From NCBI GenBank assembly GCA_050012855.1, contig JBEKGJ010000005.1, positions 1 through 64,000 of the forward strand: a stretch of 64,000 nucleotides of DNA, written 5' to 3'. The notes under the pieces are model-generated. The model was not told the origin of the DNA, ran no database searches, and saw nothing but the letters and a program-made list of their open reading frames with translations. Source of the stretch: JAJXZJ01 sp050012855. Lineage in GTDB: Bacteria > Verrucomicrobiota > Verrucomicrobiia > Limisphaerales > J093. Each line of letters begins with the position of its first letter. Position 1 is the stretch's first letter. Positions 17,050 through 24,868 of this stretch are shown here, piece after piece. The position numbers and the translations under genes are program-made.

Positions 17050-17745
17050 ATGCCGACCGGCGAAGCCCTGTTGCAGGTGGAAGACCTAACGCGCCAGTTC
17101 GCGTCGCCCGGCCATCCGCCGGTGACGGTGCTGGATGGCGTCAGTTTTGCGCTGGCCCGCGGCGAATCGCTCGCCGTCGTCGGTCCCTCCGGCTCGGGCA
17201 AGAGCACGTTGCTCAACCTGATCGGCACGCTGGATCGGCCGACCCGGGGCCGGGTTTTGCTGGGCGGCCAGGAGGTGACGCGGCTCGGCCCGACGGAGCT
17301 GGCCGCGCTGCGGAACCGCCAGATCGGCCTGGTTTTTCAAGCGCACCACCTCCTGCCGCAATGCACCGTGATTGAGAACGTTCTCGTGCCGACCCTCGCC
17401 AGCACCAATGAGGTCCTGCGCGATGGGGCGCCGGAACGGGCGCGCCGTCTCCTCGAACGCGTCGGTCTCGGGGCGCGTCTGCGTCACCGCCCGGGGCAGC
17501 TTTCCGGCGGCGAGTGCCAGCGGGTGGCCGTGGTGCGCGCCTTGATCAACGAACCGGATCTGCTCCTGGCCGATGAGCCGACCGGCGCCCTCGACCACCA
17601 GTCCGCCGAGCAACTCGGCGACCTCCTTGTCGAGTTGAACCGCGAGGTCGGGGTCACGCTCATCGTGGTGACCCATTCGCCCCAACTCGCCCGTCGCCTG
17701 GGCCGGACCTTGGAGTTGCGCGACGGCCGTTTGCAGTCGCCATGA
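17050..17745 (+). CDS. ABC transporter ATP-binding protein, LolD/MacB type
   Basis: A 231-residue ATPase with Walker A GPSGSGKST, Q-loop FQAHHLLPQ, signature LSGGECQRVAVVRAL and Walker B LLLADEPTGALD, followed by the H-loop THS. The FQ.HHLLP..TV.ENV pattern and the length are typical of the LolD/MacB/FtsE group, which drives mechanotransmission-type permeases instead of substrate channels. Its stop overlaps the permease ATG by four bases, so the two are made together. Probable role: lipoprotein or peptide/lipid extrusion at the inner membrane. Confidence 0.93.
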   Translation: MPTGEALLQVEDLTRQFASPGHPPVTVLDGVSFALARGESLAVVGPSGSGKSTLLNLIGTLDRPTRGRVLLGGQEVTRLGPTELAALRNRQIGLVFQAHHLLPQCTVIENVLVPTLASTNEVLRDGAPERARRLLERVGLGARLRHRPGQLSGGECQRVAVVRALINEPDLLLADEPTGALDHQSAEQLGDLLVELNREVGVTLIVVTHSPQLARRLGRTLELRDGRLQSP

Positions 17746-20700
17746 CCTCCGGCCGTCTCATCGCGCGCAGCCTCCGGTTTCATGCACGGTCGCACCTTGG
17801 CGTCCTGCTCGGCACGGCGGTCGCGAGCGCGGTGCTGGTCGGCGCGCTCGTGGTGGGCGACTCGGTGCGTGTGAGTCTGGAGCGCCTCGCGTTGCTGCGG
17901 CTTGGCCGGGTCGAGTTTGCCCTGGCCACCGGCGACCGCCTGTTCCGCGCGCAGCTCGCCAATGACCTGATGCTTGGCCTGGCCCAAACCGGTCGCAGCC
18001 TGAGCGTGGCGGTGCCGGTTCTGCACCTGCCGGCGGTGGCCACCACCGCCGACGCCACGGCCCGCGCGAACCGCGTTCAGGTGCTGGGTGTCCCGGTTCC
18101 CTTTTGGCAGTTGGCCGGCCAGCCACCCGCCTGGGGCGATATCCCGGCTGATGCCGTCATCCTGAACCGACCGCTTGCCGCCCAACTCAAGGTGAAAGCG
18201 GGCGACACGATTCTTCTGCGTGTCGCGAAACCGTCGGCGCTCTCGCGTGATGCCCCGCTTTCGCCGCAGGAGGACACCACGGTTGCCCTGCGTTTGCGCG
18301 TTTCTGCAATCATCGCCGACGAACAGTTCGGCAGGTTCAGTCTCGTGGCCGGAGCGGTTGCGCCGTTCAACGCGTTCGTCTCGCTGGCGGACCTGGAGGC
18401 AAAAACCGGTGCTCCTGGACAGGCCAACCTGCTTCTGGTCGGCGACGACCCGACTCGTGTTTCCGGTCCGGCCACTATGAGGCTGGCGACACCGCCCGGT
18501 GCGCGGTTCGCCGGGCCGCTCCCCACGCCGCTTGGAACCGCCGGGTCCAATGATCTCGGTGCCCTGCTGCAACGTTCCTGCCAGCTTGCGGACGAGGAAC
18601 TTGAGTTGCGACCGCTCCCCGCCGCCGGCGCCATCGAATTGCGTACCCGCCGGGTGTTCCTTGATGCAGCGATAGCCGAGGCGGTGTTTGACCGCACCGG
18701 TGGATCGAATTCCGTAACCGGTCTGCTGGCCCGATTAGCTCCGGGCGTTCGACTGGCCGGCGTGCTGACCTACTTCGTCAACGAATTGCGCGTCGGCGAT
18801 CACGCCACGCCGTATTCGATGGTCACCGCCATCGGCCCGCCCGTGACGCCGGCCGATCTGCGTGACGATGAAATTCTGATCAACCAATGGCTGGCGGACG
18901 ATCTCGGGGCCAAGGCTGGAGATGAACTCACGATCAAGTATTTCGTGGTTGGCACGCTGCGGCGATTGGAAGAGCGCGCCGCGCGCTTCCGGGTGCGGGG
19001 CGTTCTCCCGATGAACGCGCCGGGCCTGGACCGCGACTTGATGCCGGATTTCCCGGGCATGACCGATGCCGCCAATTGCCGCGACTGGGACACGGGCCTG
19101 GCGATTGACACCGGGCGCATCCGGCCGAAGGACGAGGAGTATTGGCGCCGTTATCGCGGCACGCCCAAGGCGTTCGTCTCGCTCAGCGCCGGCCAGAAAC
19201 TCTGGCAAAATCGCTTTGGCAACCTCAGCGCGATTCGCTTTTACACGCCGGGTCCGCCGGCTCAATCGCTCGCTGCGGTGAAACTGTCGCTGCGACAAGG
19301 GCTTGATCCCGCGATGTTCGGACTGACCTTTCAGCCGGTCCGACAACAGGCGCTGGCCGCGGCCGCGCAATCGCAGGATTTCGGCGGCCTTTTCCTTGGC
19401 TTCAGTTTTTTTCTCATCGCCGCAGCCGTCTTGCTGATGGCGGTGCTGTTCCAATTCGGCATCGAGCAGCGCGGCGCGGAGGTGGGCACCCTCCTCGCGC
19501 TCGGTTTTCGGCCCGGCCGCGTGCGCCGGTTGCTGCTGATCGAGAGCGGCGTGGTCGCCGCGTTGGGCGCAGGCACCGGGATCGCCGGCGGCCTGGCGTA
19601 TGCCCGGGCGCTGCTGCGTGGGCTGGAGACCGTCTGGAGCGACGCGATCGGCGGTGTGCCGTTGCATTTCCATGCCCGGCCGACCACGCTCGTCATGGGG
19701 GCGACGATCACCGTTCTGGTTTCCTGGCTGGCCATGCGGCTGGCGCTGGGCCGGCAGATGCGCCGAACCGCCCGCCAGTTGCTGGCCGACGGCGGCCTCG
19801 AGGAACTGCCCGCGGAGGTGGCCGGATCCGGGTGGGCGCGCTGGCTGGCGCTCGGCACGGGGTTGGCCGCCGCGCTGCTGGTGGCCGTTGCGTTCATTCG
19901 ACACGACACCGCCAATGCCGGGCTGTTTTTCGGCGCCGGCGGCCTGGTGTTGATTGCCGGTTTGGCGGCCGGTTTCGCCGGGCTGCGTTCGCTGGCAGCC
20001 ACCGAGTCGGCGGCCAGGCTCACCGTGACGAGCCTCGGCGTCCGCAACGCCACCCGCCAGCGTCGGCGCAGTCTGGCCGTCATGGCGCTCCTGGCCGGCG
20101 GGAGTTTTTTGATCGTGGCCATTGGCGTATTCCGCCTCGACGCGGTGAACGACGCGCAAAAACGGAACGCCGGCACCGGCGGATTTGCGCTGATCGGCGA
20201 AACCACGCAACCGGTCACCGAGGACCTCGACAGCCCCCGCGGTCGCGACGCCTTCGGTCTCGACACCAACGCGCTGGCGGGAGTCAGCGTGGTGCCGTTC
20301 CGGGTCCGCGCGGGCGACGAGGCGAGCTGTCTCAATTTGAACCACCCGCAGCAACCGCGCCTGCTCGGAGTGAACCCGGAGTTGCTCGCCCGCCGCGGCG
20401 CGTTCACGTTCGCCGAAGTGCGAAAAGGGTCGGCGCCGGGCAATCCCTGGACCTTGCTGACGGACAACACCGGCCTTGCGGCGGACGAAATTCCCGCGAT
20501 CGGCGACGCGGCCTCGATCGAATGGTCGCTCGGGACGAAGATGGGCGAGGCGATTACGGTGACCGATGAGCGGGGACGGCCGCTCAAGCTGCGGCTGGTG
20601 GCGGCGCTGGCGAACTCGATGTTGCAGGGCAACCTGGTCATCGCCGAGAACGCCTTGGTGGCGCGGTTCCCGTCGGCCACCGGTTACCAGTTCTTCCTGG

Positions 20701-21203
20701 TGGATGCGCCGCCCGGCAGCGCCGACCGCGCCGCGGGTGAATTGACGCGCGGTTTGCGCGACCTTGGCATGGAGCTGACTCCCGCAGTCAAACGCCTCGC
20801 GGCCTTCAACGCCGTCCAAAACACCTACCTGGGCACGTTCCAGGTCCTGGGCGGTTTGGGCCTGCTCCTGGGCAGCGCGGGCCTCGGCGTGGTGGTCCTC
20901 CGCAACGTGCTGGAGCGGCGGGCGGAACTGGCGCTCCTGCTGGCGGTGGGGTGGCGCCGACCCGCAGTACGACGGCTCGTGCTGGCCGAACACGGCGGGT
21001 TGTTGGTGGCGGGCCTGGGTCTGGGCGTGCTGGCGGCGACGGTCGCGGTGATGCCTGCGGTACTCACGCCCGGTCGCGTGGTGCCGTATCGGTCGCTCCT
21101 CCTGACCCTGGCCGCCGTCCTGGCCAACGGCGCGTTGTGGACGTGGCTGGCGACGCGAGTCGCCCTGCGCGGTCGTTTGCTCGACGCGCTCCGGAACGAA
21201 TGA
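17742..21203 (+). CDS. Large FtsX-family ABC permease with two FtsX modules
   Basis: A 1153-residue inner-membrane protein. An N-terminal helix (about 17-40) precedes a ~500-residue periplasmic region. FtsX-type helix groups follow at about 547-575, 597-625 and 648-670, further helices at about 700-750 and 777-800, a second periplasmic region, and a C-terminal trio at about 1033-1057, 1080-1105 and 1119-1138. RGAEVGTLLALGFRPGRVRRLLL and RRAELALLLAVGWRRPAVRRLVL are the two cytoplasmic coupling loops. It is therefore a fused pair, about twice the length of LolC/LolE. The partner ATPase is encoded just upstream and the secreted protein downstream, both by ATGA overlap. Confidence 0.9.
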   Translation: MTSGRLIARSLRFHARSHLGVLLGTAVASAVLVGALVVGDSVRVSLERLALLRLGRVEFALATGDRLFRAQLANDLMLGLAQTGRSLSVAVPVLHLPAVATTADATARANRVQVLGVPVPFWQLAGQPPAWGDIPADAVILNRPLAAQLKVKAGDTILLRVAKPSALSRDAPLSPQEDTTVALRLRVSAIIADEQFGRFSLVAGAVAPFNAFVSLADLEAKTGAPGQANLLLVGDDPTRVSGPATMRLATPPGARFAGPLPTPLGTAGSNDLGALLQRSCQLADEELELRPLPAAGAIELRTRRVFLDAAIAEAVFDRTGGSNSVTGLLARLAPGVRLAGVLTYFVNELRVGDHATPYSMVTAIGPPVTPADLRDDEILINQWLADDLGAKAGDELTIKYFVVGTLRRLEERAARFRVRGVLPMNAPGLDRDLMPDFPGMTDAANCRDWDTGLAIDTGRIRPKDEEYWRRYRGTPKAFVSLSAGQKLWQNRFGNLSAIRFYTPGPPAQSLAAVKLSLRQGLDPAMFGLTFQPVRQQALAAAAQSQDFGGLFLGFSFFLIAAAVLLMAVLFQFGIEQRGAEVGTLLALGFRPGRVRRLLLIESGVVAALGAGTGIAGGLAYARALLRGLETVWSDAIGGVPLHFHARPTTLVMGATITVLVSWLAMRLALGRQMRRTARQLLADGGLEELPAEVAGSGWARWLALGTGLAAALLVAVAFIRHDTANAGLFFGAGGLVLIAGLAAGFAGLRSLAATESAARLTVTSLGVRNATRQRRRSLAVMALLAGGSFLIVAIGVFRLDAVNDAQKRNAGTGGFALIGETTQPVTEDLDSPRGRDAFGLDTNALAGVSVVPFRVRAGDEASCLNLNHPQQPRLLGVNPELLARRGAFTFAEVRKGSAPGNPWTLLTDNTGLAADEIPAIGDAASIEWSLGTKMGEAITVTDERGRPLKLRLVAALANSMLQGNLVIAENALVARFPSATGYQFFLVDAPPGSADRAAGELTRGLRDLGMELTPAVKRLAAFNAVQNTYLGTFQVLGGLGLLLGSAGLGVVVLRNVLERRAELALLLAVGWRRPAVRRLVLAEHGGLLVAGLGLGVLAATVAVMPAVLTPGRVVPYRSLLLTLAAVLANGALWTWLATRVALRGRLLDALRNE

Positions 21204-21847
21204 TGAATGCGAAATTCATCCGGCTGGTGCTGGTGGCGATGGCCACGACGGGGTTGACCGCGCTGGCCCAGCCCCAGTCGCTCTACGAGAATGATTTTGA
21301 GAAAGCCGGGATCGGCAAAGTGCCGGACGGCATGACCGTGCTCGACGGCGCGTTCGCTGTGCGCGAGGCGGGCGGCAACCGTTTTCTCGAACTGCCCGGC
21401 GCGCCGCTGGAGGAGTTCGGCGTGCTGTTCGGACCGCCGTGCAAGGACAACATTGCGGTCGAGGCGCGCGTGTTCGGCACCGCGACCGGGCGTCGGTATC
21501 CGACGTTCGCCCTGAGCTTGAACGGCGCCGGCGGCTATCGGCTGAAGGTCAGTCCCGGCCGCCGGGCGTTGGAGTTGTTCAAAGGGGACGAGAACAAGCT
21601 CGCCGTGCCGTTTGCCTGGCAGCCGGGCAAATGGACGCACCTGCGACTCGAAGTACGCAAGGCGAACGAAGGGACATGGCGGGTGCAGGGCAGGGCATGG
21701 AGCGAGAGCGAACCCGAGCCGGCCGCGTGGATGATCACATTGAACGTGGACCAGGAACCGTCACCGGGCCGGGCGGGTCTGTTCGGCAGCCCCATTTCCG
21801 GCACGCCGATCTGGTTCGACGATTTGCGGGTCACCGCTTTGCCTTGA
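21200..21847 (+). CDS. Secreted lectin-like protein co-translated with the FtsX permease
   Basis: A 215-residue protein with a signal peptide (MNAKFIRLVLVAMATTGLTALAQ) and one concanavalin-like domain: LYENDFEKAGIGKVPDGM, FGPPCKDNIAVEARVFG, ALSLNGAGGYRLKVSPGRRALELF, GKWTHLRLEVRKANEGTW and WFDDLRVTA. It overlaps the permease stop (ATGA), so it may be cargo or an accessory of that transporter. The gene is similar in fold to the one at 5857-6507. Its last 179 bp before the variable end are duplicated at 24333-24511. Confidence 0.75.
   Translation: MMNAKFIRLVLVAMATTGLTALAQPQSLYENDFEKAGIGKVPDGMTVLDGAFAVREAGGNRFLELPGAPLEEFGVLFGPPCKDNIAVEARVFGTATGRRYPTFALSLNGAGGYRLKVSPGRRALELFKGDENKLAVPFAWQPGKWTHLRLEVRKANEGTWRVQGRAWSESEPEPAAWMITLNVDQEPSPGRAGLFGSPISGTPIWFDDLRVTALP
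21656..21834 (+). repeat. Direct duplication, left copy (3' end of lectin-like gene)
   Basis: This 179-bp stretch recurs at 24333-24511 in the same orientation. I count seven base differences and no gaps. The two copies flank 2.5 kb of accessory DNA. Confidence 0.92.
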
Positions 21848-21861
21848 GCTGGGCCCCTTGG

Positions 21862-21945
21862 AAAACTGATAGGAAACTGCTCTTACGGCACGGTCGGTTC
21901 ATTGACGCCGCGCGCGTGAGGACTGGCACTTGCACGAGGAACTGT
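21862..21945 (-). repeat. Structured cassette-like repeat, copy 1
   Basis: Read on the minus strand, this copy ends with the family core GCGTCAATGAACCG, a short GC block, CAGTTTCCTATCAGT. The part 5' of the core is variable and includes the HNH stop region (CACTAACAGTTCC). The core is shared with 22474-22580, 22784-22870 and 23194-23298. Confidence 0.7.
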
Positions 21946-22442
21946 TAGTGTTTCGCCTTCCGAAGCTTGTTCATGTTACTGTGATGAATCGGTAGATTGC
22001 GTTCCTCTCGCCAAATGAAGAACTCAAGTGCTGTTTTTGAGTGCTTGTCGAGATTACAGGTCCTGCAGGCGAGAGTGAGATTGGTTGGTCGGTTGGATCC
22101 GCCCTTAGACAGCGGGATCATGTGTTCGACCTTTTCCTTGCCGTTAAGCGGAGCGCCGCAGTAGAAGCAGCGGTCCTTTAGGCGCCGCCGAATCGCGGAA
22201 ATGTCGGCGGCGCTGTAGCTGCCCTCCGCGGCCGCCTCAGCTGCCCGCCTCCGGGCAGTCCGAGCAGCAACCATGCCAGGATTTGCTCTTGAGTGTCTGG
22301 CAGTGCGCTCGGCCATGCACTTCTTGCAGGTGCCGCGCAACCCGGTTGTTGTTCCTTTCACCCGGCGGTTCGTGTAGAAGCTGAAGTTCGTAGGCGTAGC
22401 CGCCATCAGCCTCCCGCACAGGTTACAGCGTTTCAGTTTCAT
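21945..22442 (-). CDS. HNH endonuclease
   Basis: A 165-residue protein. An N-terminal zinc ribbon (CNLCGR ... CKKCMAE) and a basic middle (ARHSRANP...AARTARRRAAEAA) precede an HNH domain: CFYCGAPL, VEHMIPLSKGGSN, NLTLACRTCNLDKHSK. The histidine in VEHMIPL is the expected general base and the four cysteines are the zinc ligands. It lies between repeat copies 1 and 2, its stop touching copy 1. Base composition is lower in GC than the flanks. It may be a homing-type or cassette-borne nuclease; which one is not clear. Confidence 0.88.
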   Translation of the reverse strand: MKLKRCNLCGRLMAATPTNFSFYTNRRVKGTTTGLRGTCKKCMAERTARHSRANPGMVAARTARRRAAEAAAEGSYSAADISAIRRRLKDRCFYCGAPLNGKEKVEHMIPLSKGGSNRPTNLTLACRTCNLDKHSKTALEFFIWREERNLPIHHSNMNKLRKAKH

Positions 22443-22473
22443 CGAGAGAGTCCAGCGACATTCGACAGGCAGA

Positions 22474-22580
22474 AACCAATAGGAACTTGCTTTTTAGCGC
22501 GCGGCCCGTTTATTGACGCTTCGCGGGTGAGGGAGAATCGGTTTCCGTTCGCACTCATTTTACGAAGGCACTGTGCCAGA
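22474..22580 (-). repeat. Structured cassette-like repeat, copy 2
   Basis: On the minus strand the copy reads TGGCACAGTG ... TGAGTGCGAACGG ... TTCTCCCTCACCCGC, then the core variant AGCGTCAATAAACGGGCCG and CAAGTTCCTATTGG. TGAG...CTCA ends form an imperfect hairpin. It is the closest relative of copy 4. The core ATG is changed to ATA here. Confidence 0.75.
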
Positions 22581-22670
22581 TTGGAACCAGTCGCGGAGCG
22601 TCCAGTGCTGATAGAAGTTACCGAGGTTGCAGTCCACGACTTGGCACTTTACTGGTGATGTCACCGACAT
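22560..22670 (-). CDS. Small ORF between repeat copies 2 and 3
   Basis: A 36-residue frame, MSVTSPVKCQVVDCNL...FQSGTVPS, ends inside the outer edge of repeat copy 2. It is unrecognised and there is no clear ribosome site. I list it because it follows the pattern of one minus-strand ORF per inter-repeat segment, with the stop at the repeat. The Cys, Trp and His content looks protein-like, but chance cannot be excluded at this length. Confidence 0.3.
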   Translation of the reverse strand: MSVTSPVKCQVVDCNLGNFYQHWTLRDWFQSGTVPS

Positions 22671-22783
22671 TTCTCGTAAATAATTGCCACCGACACGAAA
22701 AAACAGAACACCTTGAAAAGAAACCAGCAAAAACTCAACCGCTCACGCGTCTGTTCACGCATAAATCCACTGTATGCACCTTG

Positions 22784-22870
22784 GACTGATAGGGAATTGC
22801 TTATACGGCGCTGCCGGTTCATTGACGGTGCGCGGGTGAATGCCGAAACCGAGCGTGCGGTTTGGCAGAC
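22784..22870 (-). repeat. Structured cassette-like repeat, copy 3
   Basis: On the minus strand: TGCCAAACCG CACGCT CGGTTTCGGCA folds into a near-perfect hairpin, then CACCCGCGCACC, the core GTCAATGAACCGGCAGCGCC and CAATTCCCTATCAGTCC. Confidence 0.75.
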
Positions 22871-22959
22871 CGATTTGAGTAGAGCCAGGGGAAATGGCTC
22901 GGACCTGGTGTGTGTTTTCTGAGTCTTTTATAACTAGTGTTACCTTTCCTGTTTGTGAT

Positions 22960-23232
22960 CTACATTTCATACCGCAAGACGAGCATGTTCTCGCCATCAG
23001 CCAACGTAATCGTGGTGTAGGTCCGACCTTCTGCTTTGGCCAAATTCGACAAATACGGCCGCCGGTTAATCGGCACCGTCATAATTGAGCGATTGAGTTC
23101 TCGCAACCTCACCGGCTCCAATTGCAGAAAACGAAGCTTGGTTTCCGTCCATTCGCCAGTAGCCTTTTTCACTGGCGTTGCCTTTGCAGTTTCTACTGAT
23201 AGGGCATTGTCTCGACGGCGCCGCCGGTTCAT
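22960..23232 (-). CDS. Unrecognised small protein between repeat copies 3 and 4
   Basis: Up to 90 residues if it starts at the ATG embedded in repeat copy 4 (23230-23232), or 70 residues from GTG 23172. The conserved-looking part is ATGEWTETKLRFLQLE..., ending GRTYTTITLADGENMLVLRYEM. I do not recognise the family; it looks like a small mixed alpha/beta protein. Its stop lies about 90 bp before repeat copy 3. The codon pattern is coherent to the end. The repeat-borne start would give a chain beginning MNRRRRRDNALSV; copies 1 and 3 also offer MNR...LSV frames. Confidence 0.45.
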   Translation of the reverse strand: MNRRRRRDNALSVETAKATPVKKATGEWTETKLRFLQLEPVRLRELNRSIMTVPINRRPYLSNLAKAEGRTYTTITLADGENMLVLRYEM

Positions 23233-23298
23233 TGACGCTGCGCTGGTGAGGGAGAATTCATTTCCGCTCGCACTCATTCTGGAGGAAATTGTGCCAGA
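23194..23298 (-). repeat. Structured cassette-like repeat, copy 4
   Basis: On the minus strand: TGGCACAATTTCCTCC, TGAGTGCGAGCGG, TTCTCCCTCACCAGCG, then the core CAGCGTCAATGAACCGGCGG and CAATGCCCTATCAGT. It aligns with copy 2 over nearly its whole length, including the TGAG...CTCA hairpin ends. Confidence 0.8.
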
Positions 23299-23564
23299 CG
23301 GGAACGAGGCGTCAAGCGTCGAGTTGCGAGGTGTTTTTTGACTTTCCTGGCGCCGATAGCGAAAGACTGGTGGACAGGAGCATCCGCAGACAATACTCAG
23401 CCAAATCGCGCCATGAACCCGGGCAACCGCCGGAGTTTCCCACAACCGACAACGCTCGGTGGCCCAGACAGGCCGGCCCCCGGGCGCTCGCGAATCAAAC
23501 GCCCCAACCTGCGCGGATCAAACTGGAACTTGCGCGACTGGCGGCGTTGGCGCACCATGATTCC

Positions 23565-23768
23565 GTGCGCGCGGATGAAGAAAGCAGCCCCGAGCAAATC
23601 GCGGTGTTCCGCCGGATGACGCCGGAGCAGCGGTGGCAGGCGGCGCACTGGTTTTACTGGACCATGCGCCGTCACAAGGCCGCCTTCCTGCACCACCAAC
23701 ATCCCGACTGGCCCGCCTCACGGGTCGAGTCGGAGGTGCGGCACATCTTCTCCCATGCCCGAACCTGA
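23565..23768 (+). CDS. Small helical protein, likely partner of the nucleotidyltransferase
   Basis: A frame of about 67 residues (GTG 23565 is assumed; ATG 23616 is possible): SSPEQIAVFRRMTPEQRWQAAHWFYW...HQHPDWPASRVESEVRHIFSHART. This short all-helical type is one I associate with MNT/AbiEii-like nucleotidyltransferases in PVC bacteria. Its stop overlaps the nucleotidyltransferase start by 14 bases. By position it would be the antitoxin or accessory subunit; that is inference. The frame is open further upstream without supported homology. Confidence 0.6.
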   Translation: MRADEESSPEQIAVFRRMTPEQRWQAAHWFYWTMRRHKAAFLHHQHPDWPASRVESEVRHIFSHART

Positions 23769-24312
23769 TTTGATCGAGTTGTTCGCGCAACCGCTCAACC
23801 AGTTGGGCGTCCGTTATCTGGTTAGCGGCAGCGTGGCGGCCATGCTTTACGGCGAACCGCGCGTGACCCACGACATTGACTTGGTCGTTCTTCTGCGTTC
23901 GGAAGATGTGCCCCGACTGGCCGAGGTTTTTCCGGCCCCGGAGTTCTACGTTCCGCCCGCGTCCGTCATTGCGGCGGAGATGTCCCGCGATTTGCGTGGT
24001 CACTTCAATCTGGTCCACATTGGTTCCGGCTTGAAGGCCGATTTCTACCTCGCCAGTCGCGATGAACTCCACGCCTGGGCCTTCCGCCACACCCGGCGCT
24101 ATGCCATCGGAGAGATTTCCATTGCGCTGGCTCCGCCGGAGTATGTCATCCTCCGCAAGCTCGAATATTACCGCGAAGGCGGTTCCGAAAAGCACCGGCG
24201 TGACATCCGGGCCATGCTCGCCATCTCCGGAGACCAGATTGACCGCCCTGCGGTCGCCGAGTGGATTCAAAGACGCGGCCTGGAGACCGAATGGCGGCGC
24301 GTCACGGACTGA
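23755..24312 (+). CDS. Nucleotidyltransferase (AbiEii/MNT-like toxin family)
   Basis: A 185-residue protein with the nucleotidyltransferase core: YLVSGSVAAMLYGEPRVTHDIDLVVLL supplies the GS loop and the DxD metal pair. PPEYVILRKLEYYREGGSEKHRRDI is the second conserved block found in AbiEii/DUF6036-like proteins. Such enzymes add nucleotides to a target, for example tRNA in the MenT group. Together with the overlapping small gene it makes a two-gene toxin-antitoxin-like unit near the right end of the duplicated-end insert. Target unknown. Confidence 0.8.
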   Translation: MPEPDLIELFAQPLNQLGVRYLVSGSVAAMLYGEPRVTHDIDLVVLLRSEDVPRLAEVFPAPEFYVPPASVIAAEMSRDLRGHFNLVHIGSGLKADFYLASRDELHAWAFRHTRRYAIGEISIALAPPEYVILRKLEYYREGGSEKHRRDIRAMLAISGDQIDRPAVAEWIQRRGLETEWRRVTD

Positions 24313-24332
24313 CTTCGTGCTTGGGGTGGTTG

Positions 24333-24524
24333 CGCAAGGCGAACGAAGGGACATGGCGGGTGCAGGGCAGGGCATGGAGCGAGAGCGAACCCGATCCCGC
24401 CGCGTGGATGATCACATTGAACGTGGACCAGGAACTATTACCGGGCCGGGCGGGTCTGTTCGGCAGCCCCATTTCCGGTACGCCGATCCGGTTCGACGAT
24501 TTGCGGGTCACTGTGGCGCGTTGA
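24333..24524 (+). pseudogene. Duplicated 3' fragment of the lectin-like gene
   Basis: 24333-24511 repeats 21656-21834 with seven substitutions and no gaps, then ends with its own TGA (24522-24524). The frame is intact but headless, coding for RKANEGTWRVQGRAW...FDDLRVTVAR. Several changes alter residues (EP to DP, EPS to ELL, IW to IR), as expected for a diverged relative and not for a fresh copy. It marks the right end of the insert. Confidence 0.85.
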
Positions 24525-24868
24525 CACTGCCAGTTGAGAGCACTGACGTGCCGGTGTGTCGGTTCTCTGGCCGGAACCTGGCTGGAACCCTGACCTGAAT
24601 CCGGGAATTGAGTTTTCCCGCCCAGGAGAGAGGATGACGCCAACCCTGCCCGTCCAACTCCGAGGGAGCCGGCACAGAGGAGCCCAGGCCATGACAACAC
24701 TTGAATCACCAACGCATGAAGGATTGTATTCCCCCAGAGTTTATGGTTCAACCCATTGCCGTTGCTTTTATCTGTGAGAACCGCGTCAGCCCCCATAATG
24801 GAAACCGAGAAATTGTGTCCGTCACGTTCAGCGATTTGGTTTTCATGGTGGGCGTTAAGGGAGGGATC
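24525..24868. other. Gap before the SUMF1-type gene
   Basis: No supported gene. A frame is open through 24701-24868 ahead of the SUMF1-type gene, but the SD-supported start is at 24869. No convincing promoter is visible. Confidence 0.4.

Noticed and set aside
22713..22922. Plus-strand ORFs through the repeats (for example RRCRFIDGARVNAE)
   Set aside because: All four repeats give similar peptides in this direction because the DNA is repeated; there is no ribosome site and the sequence is explained as a structured repeat.
21862..23298. CRISPR array
   Set aside because: Repeats are too long and too variable, spacers are 200-500 bp and coding, and no cas gene is present.
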